Shown: positions 36,065-49,340 of the stretch, one piece after another
Position numbering within the stretch: position 1 is the stretch's first letter
How the letters are laid out: the number at the start of each line of letters is the position of its first letter
NCBI RefSeq assembly: GCF_000213175.1
Contig: NW_009799103.1
Span: 2,133,833-2,197,832 of the forward strand
Length of the DNA stretch: 64,000 nt
Direction: 5' to 3'
DNA from: Neurospora tetrasperma FGSC 2508
Taxonomy: Eukaryota > Ascomycota > Sordariomycetes > Sordariales > Sordariaceae
The notes under the pieces: model-generated
Databases searched by the model: none
The model's input: the letters and a program-made list of their open reading frames with translations, nothing else
Told to the model about the DNA's origin: nothing
Position numbers and translations under genes: made by a program

Positions 36065-39000
36065 GTATTAGACTACTACTAAAAGCCTTCTTAAAAGCTT
36101 CAAACAATTTTTAATAGCGGTTAATCTACTACTATTCCGCCGACTTCTTCGTTAACTCGTACAACGGGCCAGTAATAATCGAAGAGTACTTAATAAATCA
36201 TTGGTAGAAATTAGCAAAACCCAGGAAACGCTACAATACCCTCTTAATTTTTAGGGCCTCCCAAATTATAACGGCGGCCACCTTATTAGGATCTATTTCG
36301 AAGCCTGTCAAGGTAATAATTAGGCCTAAGTATTTCGTCCGTATAACGTAGAACTCGTACTTATCGATATTGATCTAAAGCCCTACTCGAATTATCCGCT
36401 ATAAAACCTCCCTAACGTAGCCTTCGTAGTTATCCTTATTATCCGAATAAACTAAAACGTTATTAAAATAGGTAGTAGCGTATATATCGAAGATATTGTA
36501 TAGTATATTATTAATATAGTTTTAAAAAGTTCCTAGGGCGCCCTATAAACTAAATAGGTAAATAATAGACTCGTAAAGGCGGAAACGGGTAATAAAGGCA
36601 GTAAACCATTTATATCTCTCCTTTACCCGAATTCTATTAAAGGCGGCAATTATATCGAATTTAATAAAATTCTTATTTAGTAAATAATATCGAAAGTCTC
36701 CTTACTCAATTGGAGTAGGTAACGCATTTTTAACGTTATATTATCAATACTATAATAATTAATATAAATACGGATACCGCCGCTGGGCTTCTTTACTAAA
36801 AAGATAGGGAACGCAGCCGCAAATTATAATAAGTAGATAAAATTCTTTTTCAAATTCTTATCGATCCACTTCTTAACAACAACGGCTTCAATCAGGAACA
36901 GACAACGCAATCACGCATTAAAAGGGGTCGCTCCCAATTAGAACTCGATTTTATAATTATATAAATAATTTGGCAGGACCTCCTTAACTAATAACAGGAA
37001 GAAGGCTACTACCTCGTTAATATATTATCGTCCCTCCAATTCCTTTAAAATAGCAATAATGTCGTCCTTTATTTTAACTAAATAATCGGCCTTATTAAGA
37101 AATTTCTTCGCATCTTCATCAAAAATCTTAATTAAGTATACGCACTAGATCGTTTCCTTATAGAATAGGGCGTCTTTATCGAAGTTTCCAATAAAGTAAA
37201 TCGCTTTAACGAGGATTATAGCCTCCCTAAATTCCTTAGACAAATAAGTACCGGCCAAATTATTAATAAAATTATAGAAGAATAGGGGAAGACTTTCCTT
37301 AAATTACTATCCGTCACCCTCCATTATATTAGCAACCATCTCTTCGGTCAAATTTATATCCTAGATTTCCGCTATAGTAACTAACCTCTTAATTTCAATA
37401 TAATTTATAACGTACAACTATAATTATTAGGATTCGTAAATAAAATTAAAAATAGCCGTATTAAACTCTCTAATATCATTAGATTTAATAGAAGTAGTAC
37501 TATCGAAATTATAATAACGGCGGGCTTAAAGGCGCTTTATACCTACAGAAATACATTAACTATTAAAGCGGATATAGGGGTCGTAGGGTACTAGGCTCTT
37601 AATTCCAAAGAAAAGTACGGCTATACCCGTAATACCGATCTTAGACCCGGCCCTACTAATTATTAATACTTTAACGGAAGTAAAAATAGGTCGATAGCCG
37701 GCCTTAAGAATTCCTAGCGCAAGAATCGGTAGTACTAGTACTATTTAAATAGGGCTAATAATTTCGTTAACCAATATTAATTCCGGCGGCGCTAGGGCTA
37801 CTTTAGCAGAGGCAGTAACTTTATTCCTCAAAAGTAATTTAAGAGCTAGGGTCAGTAAAGGAATTAGGGCAGCCCTACTATAGATAGCCACAACCGAAAT
37901 TCGGTTAATAAGGGCTTTTAGGGCTATTAATTAATTTCTAAAGAAGTTAGTAAGTAAATAGCGGCCCTTATGAACGGAATTAATAAAATATATTCCGTAT
38001 TAATTGTAATCGATTTCGTATTTGTAATATTATATCTACAAAAAACTTAGAATAGTTAAATAGTTCTTTAAAATATTATAGACTAAAAAAAGTAATCGTT
38101 TTATCATAGTACCCAATATAGAGCTTCGCTATTACTGCCTCGGAAATAATACTTTTAATAATTCTATTAGTAAGTATAAAATCCTTTCTTTATTTAGCGG
38201 AAGTAAAAATAAAGAAAATTATATTTAATAATAAAAGAATAATTAATAAAGGTAAATATAAAATAGCTAGTATTAATAAAAGAAATACAATAATCTTTAC
38301 ACAATCTAATTACAATATAAGAGGATAAGAGTATTAAATTTAGGAAAGTAGAACTATTTAATAATTATATCCTAACCTCCTCTAAACCCTTTAACTCCGG
38401 GGCATTCAAAACTCATTTCTATAATAATAATAGAAAAGGCTTTTATACACAATTAAGCACAAAGGCTAAGTATTTTCCAATTCGTTATAATATTCGCTAT
38501 TAGTAGCGGTAACGGCGGGGGCTATAATAAGAGCGGCGGTAATAATAGCGGGCGTAGCTTTAGCAATGTAAATTTCCTCCCTACAATGACCCTTACCTCT
38601 ACCCTTACCCTTATTCCTCTTACCCTTATTATATTAAAACCCTGAAGTATTATAATTAATAGAAGTAAAATAATTATAAATAATATTACTATTACTATTA
38701 CACTAGTAATACTTACTATTACAAGTATACCAAGCAAAAACATTTTTATAAATAAAAATAATAAAATTAATAGTATTAAAGTCTATCTTATTACTACCCT
38801 AACTAACTAAGACATTATTAGTATTATAGGAATTAAAGGCACTACCTATATTAATATTAATATTACTAGAATTTCTACCGGCAGCGGGGGCGCTATTACC
38901 AAAAAAATAAATATTCATCTTATAGCAATAATCGGTATCCTCCAAATTACTAGTGATAATATAGTAAATTGCAAACCACTTCTTAAAATCGTTAGCTTCA

Positions 39001-40596
39001 GGAAGGTCGCAATACGTAAAAGCATTATAGAGGTATTTATTAATTTCATTACGCAAATAGTAAACCGTTATAGAATAATTAAGGCTGTAGAAATTTATTA
39101 AATTAATAAAATCCAATTCAAACTCTACGAAAAACATATTCTTTATAAAAAACTCCTCGAAACAACGGCCGGCATCCATTTTCAAATTAACATTCTAGAA
39201 ACAAATAACCAAATACTTTATAAATTCAATACTAATCTTCTAATACTAAAAATCTATATCTCCTCCATTCTAAAGAATATCTAAATTATTCTAAATACCG
39301 ACTAAAATTTCGGGACCTAATAATATAGTAGTACAAATAATTTTAATATCCTCATTGATATAAAAGAGGGGGTCGTACTTCTATTAGGACAAAATGTAGA
39401 AATACTATACTTTAAAAATTTCATATTTACGAGTAGTATTAAAATTCTCTTTACTGGTAAAAATCGGCGGATTCTCTACAATCTACCTCAAAAACAACAT
39501 TTTACTAGTACTAATACTAGTTATTTTATTGAAACTATCAAATAAGGACTAAATATCAATACGATAAAGCTTAAGGGCGGTGTAATTTATATTAAAATTA
39601 TCATATTTCTTCTAAAGGTCGCTATAACCTTCAAATTAAAATAGTCAAAATTCTTCTAATCGAAATTATCTTAAGCTTTAGTAACTACTTCGCAAACAAT
39701 TTTTAGTTCATCCTCGCTACGCTCAAAGTCGATGGCAATATTCTTATAATAAATGAAATCGTTATAGCGAAGGCGACCGAGCGGAACAATAATCGAATAG
39801 AAGGCAAGGTCTTAAACAAGAATATTAATTACATTAAAATAAATGCGAGGGACAACTTTCTTCTCCTCGTTATTACTAATACCGATAAAAAAATCATTAA
39901 TTATTAATAAAAGAAGAAGTTCAACGAACACGGCTTAATAAATAGCAACGTCGGTAATATTAACAACTTCGTTAAATACCTTATAAATATTGTTTAAATT
40001 AAACAGCATACTCCTAGGAGGAGCACCGAAGTTAATAAAATTGTTAATACTACTAATAGAAGAGAAGGACGTATAATTACTACTCTCGTTATAAAATATA
40101 AGAAAAGTAATTGTGCAAAGCGGTCTTTTATCCTCTAAATAAAGAGTACCTGCCCTTATTTACTAAATAAAGGGAGCGAGATTGTAACTATAATTATTAT
40201 AACTATAATTATCAATATTCGGGGTACTGGACTCGGCGGCTCGGCGAGCGAGGCGATTCCTACACGCGCGCAGACTAATAATCAATCGCGCAATAAAAGA
40301 AATAGGTTTGCGCTATAAATATAATAATTAAAAAGTGCAATTAACTATTACGGGCAAAGGGTAGATAGTAGATATAATTATATGTAATTGTACAAAGGAG
40401 AAAGGAAGAGAAGTGCAGCCGGGTACCCGGAAGACTAGCCTTATAAGGGCGGCCGCCAGCGGGTCTACGAACCCGCGGCAGGCAGCGCTCCGGCCAGTTA
40501 GTTGCCGGCAATGCGCCGGCAACAATAACAGCGACAGCAGTCTTAGAAGCTACTATACGCTGGCACCAAGCACAAGGCACATAGGCTAGCCCTGTG
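36065..40596 (-). mobile_element. Gypsy fossil G4, minus strand, 3' part missing
   Basis: Read from right to left: a 5' LTR (about 40260-40596), gag (about 40200-38500) with an open piece of 128 codons at 39185-38799 containing YCDLPEAND, a protease/linker region (about 37900-37000), and reverse transcriptase (about 36960-36065) with VKKPSGGIR and FDIIAAFNRIRV. The copy stops at the palm/RNase H border at 36065 against G3. The LTR end reads tatcacagggctagcc on the minus strand, close to the LTR starts of elements A and B. Broken, with many RIP-type breaks. Confidence 0.65.
40260..40596 (-). repeat. 5' LTR of G4
   Basis: GC-rich block that keeps CA and TG, starting at 40596 on the minus strand. 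It contains a palindrome-rich part (ttgccggcaatgcgccggcaa, near 40501-40521). Overlapping short minus-strand frames across 40328-40580 are LTR sequence and not genes. The inner border is approximate. Confidence 0.5.
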
Positions 40597-40619
40597 ATAA
40601 TACCTTTATCCTCCGCTAA

Positions 40620-41639
40620 GGGACTAGTAGGAACCCCATTTTAGGGTAATTAATAGTTTAATTAAAAATACTCTATTAGAATATAGGGAAGTTGTATAAG
40701 AGACGGAAGTTTCTATTCGAGTAAGAGGAGATTTATAATATTATAGTAATTTAAGAGCTAGGTAGAAATTTTAACAGGGATATTTACCGTCCTAAGGGCG
40801 GGAGGTATTTCGGGGTCGATTATTTAAAAAAAGGGAAGGGTAATAATATACATAAATAAGTAGTAGAATTTAAGGAACTCTAATTTTTAAGCCGGAAGGA
40901 ATTAGTTTATAATAATATTTAAACATTTAAGGGATTTAACGATCGTTTATTCTATTTATTCCCCTATCCTAATATTAAGAATACTAGAATATTAGTAGGG
41001 GTTTTTACTCTTCGAATTCTTTAAAATTAGGCCCCTAATAGGCAATTAAATTATTACTATTAAGGACTTTAATTTTTATTATCTTAATTGGGATTTAGAG
41101 AATAGGATTAGTATAGGGGTTATATACTTCTTTATATAAATATAATGCTAGAAGTTTAATTTACTTCCCCATTGTAGTAAGTTAATAAAGTTTAGTAATA
41201 TAATATAAGGAGAGAGAAATAAAATAATCGATTATATATAACTATTACTTAGGCTTAAGGTCGAATATTAGGGAGTATAGCGGTACGAATAAACCGGTTT
41301 GGACTATTACCCTTAAGAAATTTAAATCTAAATAAAAAGAAAGAATAGGAGGATAAACAAAGAAGGAGGCTATAGTTAGAATTTTATAAATATAGTAAAA
41401 GTAAAGGAGGTAGTAGAAAAACGGATTTCGGTCCCAGAAAGGATTAATATAATAGAAAATTTCGAATAAGGATTTCGTAGGTTCGATTGAGAATTTACTA
41501 GTATTACGGAAGAATTCGTCCTACATTAGAAGAAAGGTCGAGGGAGGAGAGTAAATTAGTGGATATTAGAATATAAGATAGTTATAAGAGAAGTATAGTA
41601 GAAGTATTAAATATAATTTAAATATTAGATATTATTAAA
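40620..41639 (+). pseudogene. LINE endonuclease domain (L2)
   Basis: Apurinic-type endonuclease that nicks the target to start reverse transcription. The opening block (FRVI-like, near 40643) matches L4 at about 63595 base for base apart from RIP changes, and the rest matches L5 on the minus strand. Residue-level catalytic motifs are too degraded to point out. The frame is cut by MULE-3 at 41640. Confidence 0.6.
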
Positions 41640-44600
41640 GAGAAAGCCTACGTGCACCCACCCCAAACCTTCCTATACCCAGTTTCCCTAAAAAAGTGGA
41701 TCTGATAGCGAGATGACACCTGATATTGAAATCCTCGTTTTTACCTGTAAAATTTCGTCTTTCTAATACACACAACATCGACTCTAACTTGGTTATTTCT
41801 TTTACGCTTTTTTATATAGTTATTTACACTTATTTTATACCGTAAATTATTATATATTGTAATTACGCTATAATATAATATAATACCTTCAACGTACGTA
41901 ATTTCGTTTAAATTAATTAATTTCAATTGTTTGTAATCCCCTTTAATTGTATTTAATAATAATCGATATATATATCTTCTACCGATGCTCCTCTATTTGT
42001 ATAACTTTGCTGTTGCGATTTAATTACTTTGTTTGTTACCTTTGTAAGCGATGCTTTATTTAATTGCGATACTGAATGTGCTGTGCCGGCTAACGACCCA
42101 ATCCTCGCCCTCCTTCCTTAAAACTCCTTTAATAATATATATTATACTATTATTAATATATACCGTTGCTACCGCTTTAGTATTTTGATAAAATATATTA
42201 ATTATTTCCCTAAGATTTTCAAAGTATAGTAAGTAGGTATAAGGATTCCCTAGCGTATAGTATTCTATTGTAATTATATTTAGCTATCGAAATAAGCGCC
42301 TTCGAATCCTTATAAGAAACGATGTATAATAACTAAGAAGTTCGCGCCTAATTATTCCTTCCGTATTATCGTTTAATCTTTTAAAAGATATAATTATAAT
42401 TATACTATATGAGCGAAGGACTATATATATAAAGGTTATCCTCTATTGCGCTACTTGGGCGGCTATTTAATATTTTGTACTAGGTTGTTAACCGACGAGG
42501 AGGTAGGCTATATTAATGGTCTTCTTATATAATAGGAGTTGATTATATATACTATTTATACGATGGTTAAAGCTAAACTTCTATACTATTACCTTATATA
42601 TAAAGACCTAAATAATACTTAATAACGGTTATATAGGAAAGAAAGAGGGGGGTATTAAAATACTTAGGTATTTATTCGTTTATTTGAAACCTACGAGCTT
42701 ATTGTAATTAAGTATATAGAGTTCGATTATTATAATGAGGGAGATAGCGATAGGGAGAATAATGAGGATGAAGAACCTAGTGTATTACGCTATAGCTTCT
42801 AATTTATAAGGAAGTAATAGAGATTATAGAAGCGATATTTATATGATTTATTATTTAATACTATAAATAAGATTAATTGGTATTATATACTAATTGTATA
42901 GGATATTATACTTACTTCTATAAAATCGTTAATATAAGTCTTTTAAGCCGTATTTAATAATAAGAGAGACGAAGGGTTTAGCTGGTTGATTGAGTATATT
43001 AAAAAGATTACCGACGAGTTTAATATCCCCGTACTAATTATAATTATTACCAACGGTAACGCCTAATTTATTAGAATTATTAATCGAATACTCCTAATTA
43101 CTTAATATTAATAATATATATAATATATTAATTGTTATATTGTTAAATACTTTAAAGACGATTGGGAATATATAGTACAAAATAGTAATAATTTTGTTAG
43201 GTAATTCGAGGAGGAGTAAAATAGTAATAAAGATTCTTTTAAGTTTTTGATTAGTTCTACTAGTAATTAAGTAGCGGTATAATAATTATACTAAAAGGCT
43301 ATAGATTAATATAATAAAGATAATATTGATCGAATCCGCCGTATGTATAAGAAGGTTAAGATAATTACTAGAATATAGGCTAATTTAAGTCCACTTCCTA
43401 AGAGGGTTATTAATATTAGGGTAGGGTTCTTTTATATATAGTAGTATATAATCTATACCCTATCGATATTGGAGTTTAAAGGTACTTTATTGTTCCTATA
43501 TTATTAATTTAAGGAAGTATAGGAAATTATTATTAAAGAGATTATAACCGATTTACTCCTTTATAAAATAGAGTAGGCGGAGTACTATATCAAAAATTAC
43601 TTTAATTGTACGTAAAGAATTATATTACCGAATAGATTTAATAATAGTTCGTTTAAATTATATAGTTTATCCGTTCGTAGCGGTTTAATAAATTTGCACT
43701 AGGTATATACTTAATATATTAACCGCCGTTATATCTATTTTGAAGAGATTATTGCCTCTTCGTTTTTACGAGTATGTATAGATTAGAATGGGCGTCCTTA
43801 GGTAGATAATACCCCCTTTAATATTATTACTTAGGTATATAAATTATTTAATTATTAATATTACTAGCTTTAAACTGATTAACCGAGTACGAAGCTTCCT
43901 AATATTAATTATAAACCTTATATAAGGTAGTTTAGATTCTAATATAGATTACCCTATACCTATAAAATAGAGGCTAAAAAGGAAGAAGGTAAGTTGGTCT
44001 TAGTTATTAAAGCCGATTATTACCCAATTTAGTATTTTACTCAACGATATATAAGTAACTATACTAACCCTCCCGGTCCTTCCCTATATTAATTACTATA
44101 CTAGGATGTAATAGATAAGTATTTACAATTTCGTCTAGTTGCCTAGGGTATGCTAAAGGGTCGACCTCCTAAGTAGGGCGGTCTATTTAGCGACGAAGCT
44201 ATTCTACCCGGTGGGTTACCCGCTTAAGTAGCCGCCCGAATAACCTAGGGTAGGAAGGTTAAATCTATAGCCCCCCGAGGTAAATTTAAACATACAGCTC
44301 CTATACGAGCTTTAGTACGTTATAATTATTTATAATACGAGTTAGGGGATAATATTGAAGAGATGGATAATTGTAATATTTAGAGTGAAGTTTGTAGTTG
44401 TATTATAGTTAATAATAATAAGGACGAGGATAAAGAGTTGGGTCGATATTAGGAAGAGAGGGAACGGGAGGTATAGCGGTGAGAGGAGGTTAGTAGGGAG
44501 GAGGCTATGGAGTTATTATTAACTACCTTATGTAATGAGCTTTCTAAATTGTTAAATGTTAGTATTTAGATAGTAGAATGTAATAAGTTTAATACTATAC

Positions 44601-44796
44601 AGATATTACGAGATTTGAGTTATGGGGAGTTGGTCAGATTATGGTGATTCATATGGGGGGGGGGGGGTAATCCAGATGTTGTGACACATGTAAAACGGTC
44701 AGAAATACCGCTAAAACTCGATAATTTATATAATAGCTAATATTGGGTAAAACTGGGTATGGGAAGGTTTGGGGTGGGTGCACGTAGGCTTTTTCT
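41640..44796 (+). mobile_element. MULE-3, Hop-like Mutator transposon, same family as MULE-1
   Basis: About 3157 bp with TIRs of about 45 bp (41640-41685 and 44750-44796) sharing gcctacgtgcacccacccca. The flanking tattaaa at 41633-41639 and 44797-44803 is a decayed target duplication of the MULE type; L5, which lacks the insert, reads ctattgaatt at the same place. The transposase frame (about 42060-44560) keeps the same order as MULE-1, with IITNGNA (near 43050) at the second catalytic site, aspartate read as asparagine. No R1 is present, so it shows the empty site. A run of 13 G lies at 44655-44667. Confidence 0.85.
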
Positions 44797-46607
44797 TATT
44801 AAATTAGAGGGAGTTTGTTGAAACAATAATTCAAAGGAAGAGGATTATTTTGAAAGTATAGTAGGCTACGTAGTACGAAAGCGTTGCCGAAGCTTTAAAG
44901 AACCCGAATTAACTCTAACCTTTAGAGAAATAGGCCCGGACCTAAAGTTATTACTTAATAGATTTACCTAAATTATTAACCCTCCGAACTAGCGAAGGGG
45001 TAATAGAAATTAAAAATTACAATAGTAAGGCTGAAATTTTTACTAATCGTTTCTTCCTTAGAGTAAATATTCTAATAGAGTATTTACCGGACAGGATTAA
45101 ATTAATAAATAGTATTAATTTAATAATTAATAGCGAATTAGTTATTAAAGGGGATGTTTAGGATATTTTCTCCTAAATAACGCTTAATAAAGTCCTGGGC
45201 GTCGATTAATATTTAAATAGATTTTTAGAATTGTATAGACAATTATTCCGGTAGGCCATAATATACTCAATAACCGCTAGCCTCCGGCTCGGGTATTTCC
45301 CGTAGTAGTTTAAGGATATAAAAGTAGTTGTCCTTAAGAAGCTTGGAAACAGCGCTATTTAGTAAAAATTAATAGGTATATAGAAACCTATATTGTTATT
45401 TAGTAATATTAGAAAGATCCTTAAAGCTTTTGTAGTTAAGAGATTTATATAGGTAATTAAAGAATTCAATTTTCTGCCGGAAGGCTAGATAGGTAATTAA
45501 GTAAGCTGTTTAACGGAATTTATAGTCCGGGTAATTAATAATACAGTTTATATAGTATAGAAACTCGGGATTGTAATATCCCTTATACTCCTCGATCTAA
45601 AGGGTGTATTTAATAGGGTTAATTATAGGTAGCTTTTATAAATTTAATAAAAAATATAATTCTTAACGTAGATTATTAAATAGGTAGCGAACTTCGTTAT
45701 AGATAGGAGAGGCGCTCTCTTTTTTAATAATAAAATATTTTACCCCTATACTATTATAGTAAGCGTACTTTAAGGCTCCCCCCTCTTACTTGTCCTATTT
45801 ATCCTCTTTATTACTTTATTATATTAGAAGTTAGTAATAATCCCGAATATATTTATAATCGGCTTTATAAATAATATTAATATTGTTATAGTAGCCTATA
45901 CTACTAGAAAGAACTCTTAGACCTTATTAGTAGTATAAGAGATATATTTGGAATAGGTTAGGGCGTGAAGTATAGAGTTCGAAGCGAATAAAACGGAATT
46001 AATATATTTTACGCGGATAAGGGTACTAAGGATAGAAACTCTCTAATTTAGGGTTATAGTACTTTAACTAATAGAATTAATGAATTCCTAAGGGCTTAAC
46101 TAGACTATAAATTTAACTACCGGGCTTATACGGAAGTAGTAAAATAAAAAATAAAATTTTAAATATGTGTACTAATAAAATTAATAATAAAAACCTAAGG
46201 TTATTCCTTTATTCGGGTAAGGGAAAAATATACTAAATATATTTATAGCGCTATGATATATAGAGCCTTAATATTCTAGTAACTAACTAAAGTTTATAGG
46301 AAATTACAAAGGATTGTAATTAGGCTAGTGAAATATTAGACTAAATGTTTGAAAATTATTATTAGAGCATATAAAATTATACTAATATAAAACCTAAAAA
46401 TAGAAACCTTTTATTTACTATTTGACCTTTTTTTCAATAAAAAAGTTTAGGCCTTTAAAGAAAGATTTACCCGTACGGACTAAGTAAAATTCGTCCGGGG
46501 AACGGTAATTCAAGTAGTTAGTTATATTTAGATATAATAAATTAGAAATTAGCTACCCGTTGATAAATTAAAGAGTAGTACAATTAAATTTAGGTAGGTT
46601 AAGGCGT
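44797..46607 (+). pseudogene. LINE reverse transcriptase and post-RT region (L2)
   Basis: Joins on from 41639 across MULE-3. It contains the pre-RT linker with LGVD (near 45197), LKKLGN (near 45336), LLPEG-like FLPEG (near 45472), LDLKGVFNRVN (near 45592-45627), GSPLLLVLFILF (near 45777-45812) and GFINNIN (near 45862-45882) in place of the catalytic GFADD, followed by the thumb and a lysine-rich region to 46607. The double loss at the active site and many TAG or TAA codons make it dead. Confidence 0.8.
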
Positions 46608-46930
46608 TGTAAGGGATCTACGAGGTATACACGCAGGTAGGCCTTGAAAAGAGCTTGAAATAACCGACAAAGAGGAGGAGGTTCTGTGCCAGTATGGCTG
46701 GCACAGAGCCGACAGTTAAATATACGAAAAGCGTAGGCATCGAAGGTGCCAGAAATGCCAAGGCCTGAAATGTGGCCCGTGCGGCGCCCCGAGGGATGTA
46801 CCCAATGGTACGCAGTGCATCGGGCGCTAAGACGGCTGCCAATAGCCGACCGGCCCGTGCACCTAATTAGAGGGTACGCCTAGTTTATACAGTTAGCTAG
46901 GCATTACCTCTGGGCGCTAGCCCCGTGATA
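46608..46930 (-). repeat. LTR of element B, left copy
   Basis: 323 bp. On the minus strand it starts tatcacggggctagcgccca and ends ccctTACA. It differs from the right copy by a small number of transitions. Confidence 0.9.
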
Positions 46931-48277
46931 TTACTTCCCACCTCTCCCTTCGAAAAATAGCTAGAAATGCTATATATAAGAAAGAATCCAAGCGCTCTAG
47001 TAACCTCTAGTACTCCCGAGCGCTCCTAAGAACTCCTAGCTACCCGGGTTTATATAAGAGAATAACAATTAAGTAAATAATCAACGATAGAGCTAGTAAT
47101 TAAGTATATCTCCCTAAGAAAGTCCTATTTATTACTTTAATACCTATTATTTACGTATATATTGGCGCCGGCTCTGTACTACCCCCGAATTGCGTAGTAG
47201 CTACTACGCCGGGCACCCCGAGCCCCCCCGGCAATGCCCTATAATGTTCAGTTCTATCTATCCGTAAAAATTACCGTCCTACCGACTTTATTATAGGACC
47301 TATACGCTATTAGTCAGGAGGCTCCTTTAGACTACCGGCTACAGCGGTATTCAATATATATACTTTTAGTAAGACTCGCTATTACCAATACACAAGTAGG
47401 GTACGCACAGCCTTTCCGGGTAGCTCTAGCATCCTCTAATACTAATAGGACTAACGTTTTCTCAGTATTGACGGAGCTCTGGAGCCTACCCTTCGGGTCT
47501 TACTGGGCTAATATTTATACCTACTATTCGTTGCTATTATTAATTTCGTCGTTTTCCTCCGGGCCCCCAACCGGTTCGGACACTCGGATATACCGGACCT
47601 AGACCTTCTATTTACTCGGGTATATATTAGCCTAATAGGAAGGTAAGCCGCAAGCCGTACAAGCACCCTTCTTCTTCTACTTCTTCAGCTAAGTATCTAT
47701 TGGAGTATTAGAGCTCCCCGACGTCCAAATAGTAGTAATATCTATCGGTTCCCCCTTATCAATATAAACAACAGTACTAGAGTACCCCGTACTACTCCCC
47801 CCAAGAAAAATATTACTATTAAGGCGTTTTAAAAAGGCGTATAACTCTAGGTAGGAATCTAGAGCTTCCGGCTATTTACAGAGGTGCCCGAACTATTCAT
47901 CGTTTAAAGAAGACATCAACGAATTGATAATAGCTTAATCTAGCTACGTATTAGCTTTGGCTCTATAAAGGACCTCCTTAAAACGGATAAGAAAGTGGGA
48001 AATAAATTCTCGAGATTTCTATTGCAAAATAAAGAATTCGAGGCCGGCTTTCTTATCCTAGTTAACTTCGCCGTAATTGAGACGGAGCTTCTCGAATAAC
48101 CTTTCTAGTATCCGGTTAGCTAGAAAAGACTAGGCAAAGGCGAATAAAGTCCGGCGGACGGCGGGCGAAAGGCTGGAGTATAGGTAGTAAAACTAGGCCT
48201 CTAAATCGCTAATAGCGCGGCTATCAACGTATAGCTTCGCTTCGGCTATATAGATCTATATATTAAACTCCTTCTTA

Positions 48278-48680
48278 GTGTGTGTTCGGCGCACGCGGAA
48301 ATGGACTTGGAAATGGAAATCTGGAAATCTGGGGGATGTGGTCCGTGTAAGGTACTTGGGAGTAAATTGGGTTAATTCTTGACCAAAGTCACTCGATCGT
48401 TGTATCCTCTAACAATTTCTCACCGATTTCTCACGATTTATAGGCCTTCGTTGGTCCTGGAAATGGCTTGGCACCCAACCTACTCCACTAGGCTCAATGC
48501 GGGCTTTGTGGTTGGTCCAAACTGGGTCTTGGCAGGCCAAATTTCAGAAACTCATTTCATCAACTTTTTGTTTATGAAATGCCTTTCTGGAAATGCGCTT
48601 TGACCACTTTGACGACCTCTTGTACCTTCCACCTGCCAAGATATTTCCAGGTGCCATTTCCGCGTGCGCCGAACACACCC
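48278..48680. mobile_element. 403-bp PIF/Harbinger-like MITE
   Basis: Terminal inverted repeats of 27 bp with one mismatch (48278-48304 and 48654-48680), core tgtgttcggcgcacgcgg, and a 3-bp target duplication TTA (48275-48277 and 48681-48683). TTA duplication with long G-starting TIRs fits PIF/Harbinger. It interrupts the gag of element B. No coding capacity; a 74-codon plus-strand frame across it is chance. Subterminal ggaaatggaaatctggaaat repeats lie inside the left end. Composition is normal, so it is unaffected by RIP. Confidence 0.85.
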
Positions 48681-49017
48681 TTATTACCTATAAATTTATT
48701 AAAGTAGGGAAGGATTAGCTTGGGTTGGCCGGAGCCTTCGGCAGAATTAGAACTCCCGGCGGAGGCCTTTAAGGTAGCCAATTTATTAATAAGAATTTGA
48801 ATAGCCGTAGCGAACTACTATTGGCGCTCGCTAGTATTTTGAACCTAAAGAATCGAAGCCATAGCGGAGAAGCGAAAAAAAAGTTAGTTAACAGCTAGAG
48901 AGTATTCTTCGGGCAGCTGGAGGGCCGGAGTAGTAAGAACGCTAAAGGGAACCGGTACGGCGAGTATACTGGAGACTGCTGGGGGAGTTGGAGTGTTGAA
49001 AAGAGGGTCGATTATAA

Positions 49018-49340
49018 TATAAGGGATCTACGAAGTATACACGCAAGTAGGCCTTGAAAAGAGCTTGAAATAATCGACAAAGAGGAGGAGGTTCTATACC
49101 AGTATAGCTGGCACAGAGCCGACAGCTAAATACACGAAAAGCGTAGGCATCGAAGGTGCTAGAAATGCCAAGGCCAGAAATGTGGCCCGTGCGGCGCCCC
49201 GAGGGATGTACCTAATGGTACGCAGTGCATCGGGCGCTAAGACGGCTGCCGACAGCCGACCGGCCCGTGCACCCAATTAGAGGGCACGCTTGTCTTATAT
49301 AGTCAGCCAGGTATTACCTCTGGGCGCCAGCCCCGTGACA
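49018..49340 (-). repeat. LTR of element B, right copy
   Basis: 323 bp, ends on the plus strand with ccccgtgaca, so the minus-strand start is TGTCACGGGGCTGGCGCC. Short minus-strand frames within both LTR copies are not genes. Confidence 0.9.

Larger units (their letters stand above)
46608..49340 (-). mobile_element. LTR element B: gag-only LTR retrotransposon with a MITE inside
   Basis: Minus-strand element of 2733 bp (2330 bp without the MITE) with two 323-bp LTRs (46608-46930 and 49018-49340). The interior reads as a gag gene (about 48880-47500) with a capsid-like part, then a zinc-knuckle region near 47660-47620 with CTACGLPS; no protease, RT or integrase is seen. Damage is clearly lighter than in L2 around it, so it is among the younger insertions here, but it is still broken by several RIP-type changes. 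The 5 bases outside the two LTRs do not match, and about 415 bp of LINE is missing at the site. Confidence 0.8.

Noticed and set aside
40328-40580. GC-rich minus-strand frames suggestive of a host gene
   Set aside because: Position and composition fit the G4 LTR. No domain and no homologous frame elsewhere.
46618-46842. Minus-strand frame rich in alanine and proline, found again at 49094-49276
   Set aside because: Both copies are the LTR of element B, so the repetition reflects LTR identity and not a gene family.
48379-48603. 74-codon plus-strand frame with near-normal composition
   Set aside because: It lies wholly inside the PIF-like MITE, which interrupts a gag frame. Normal composition is due to escape from RIP.
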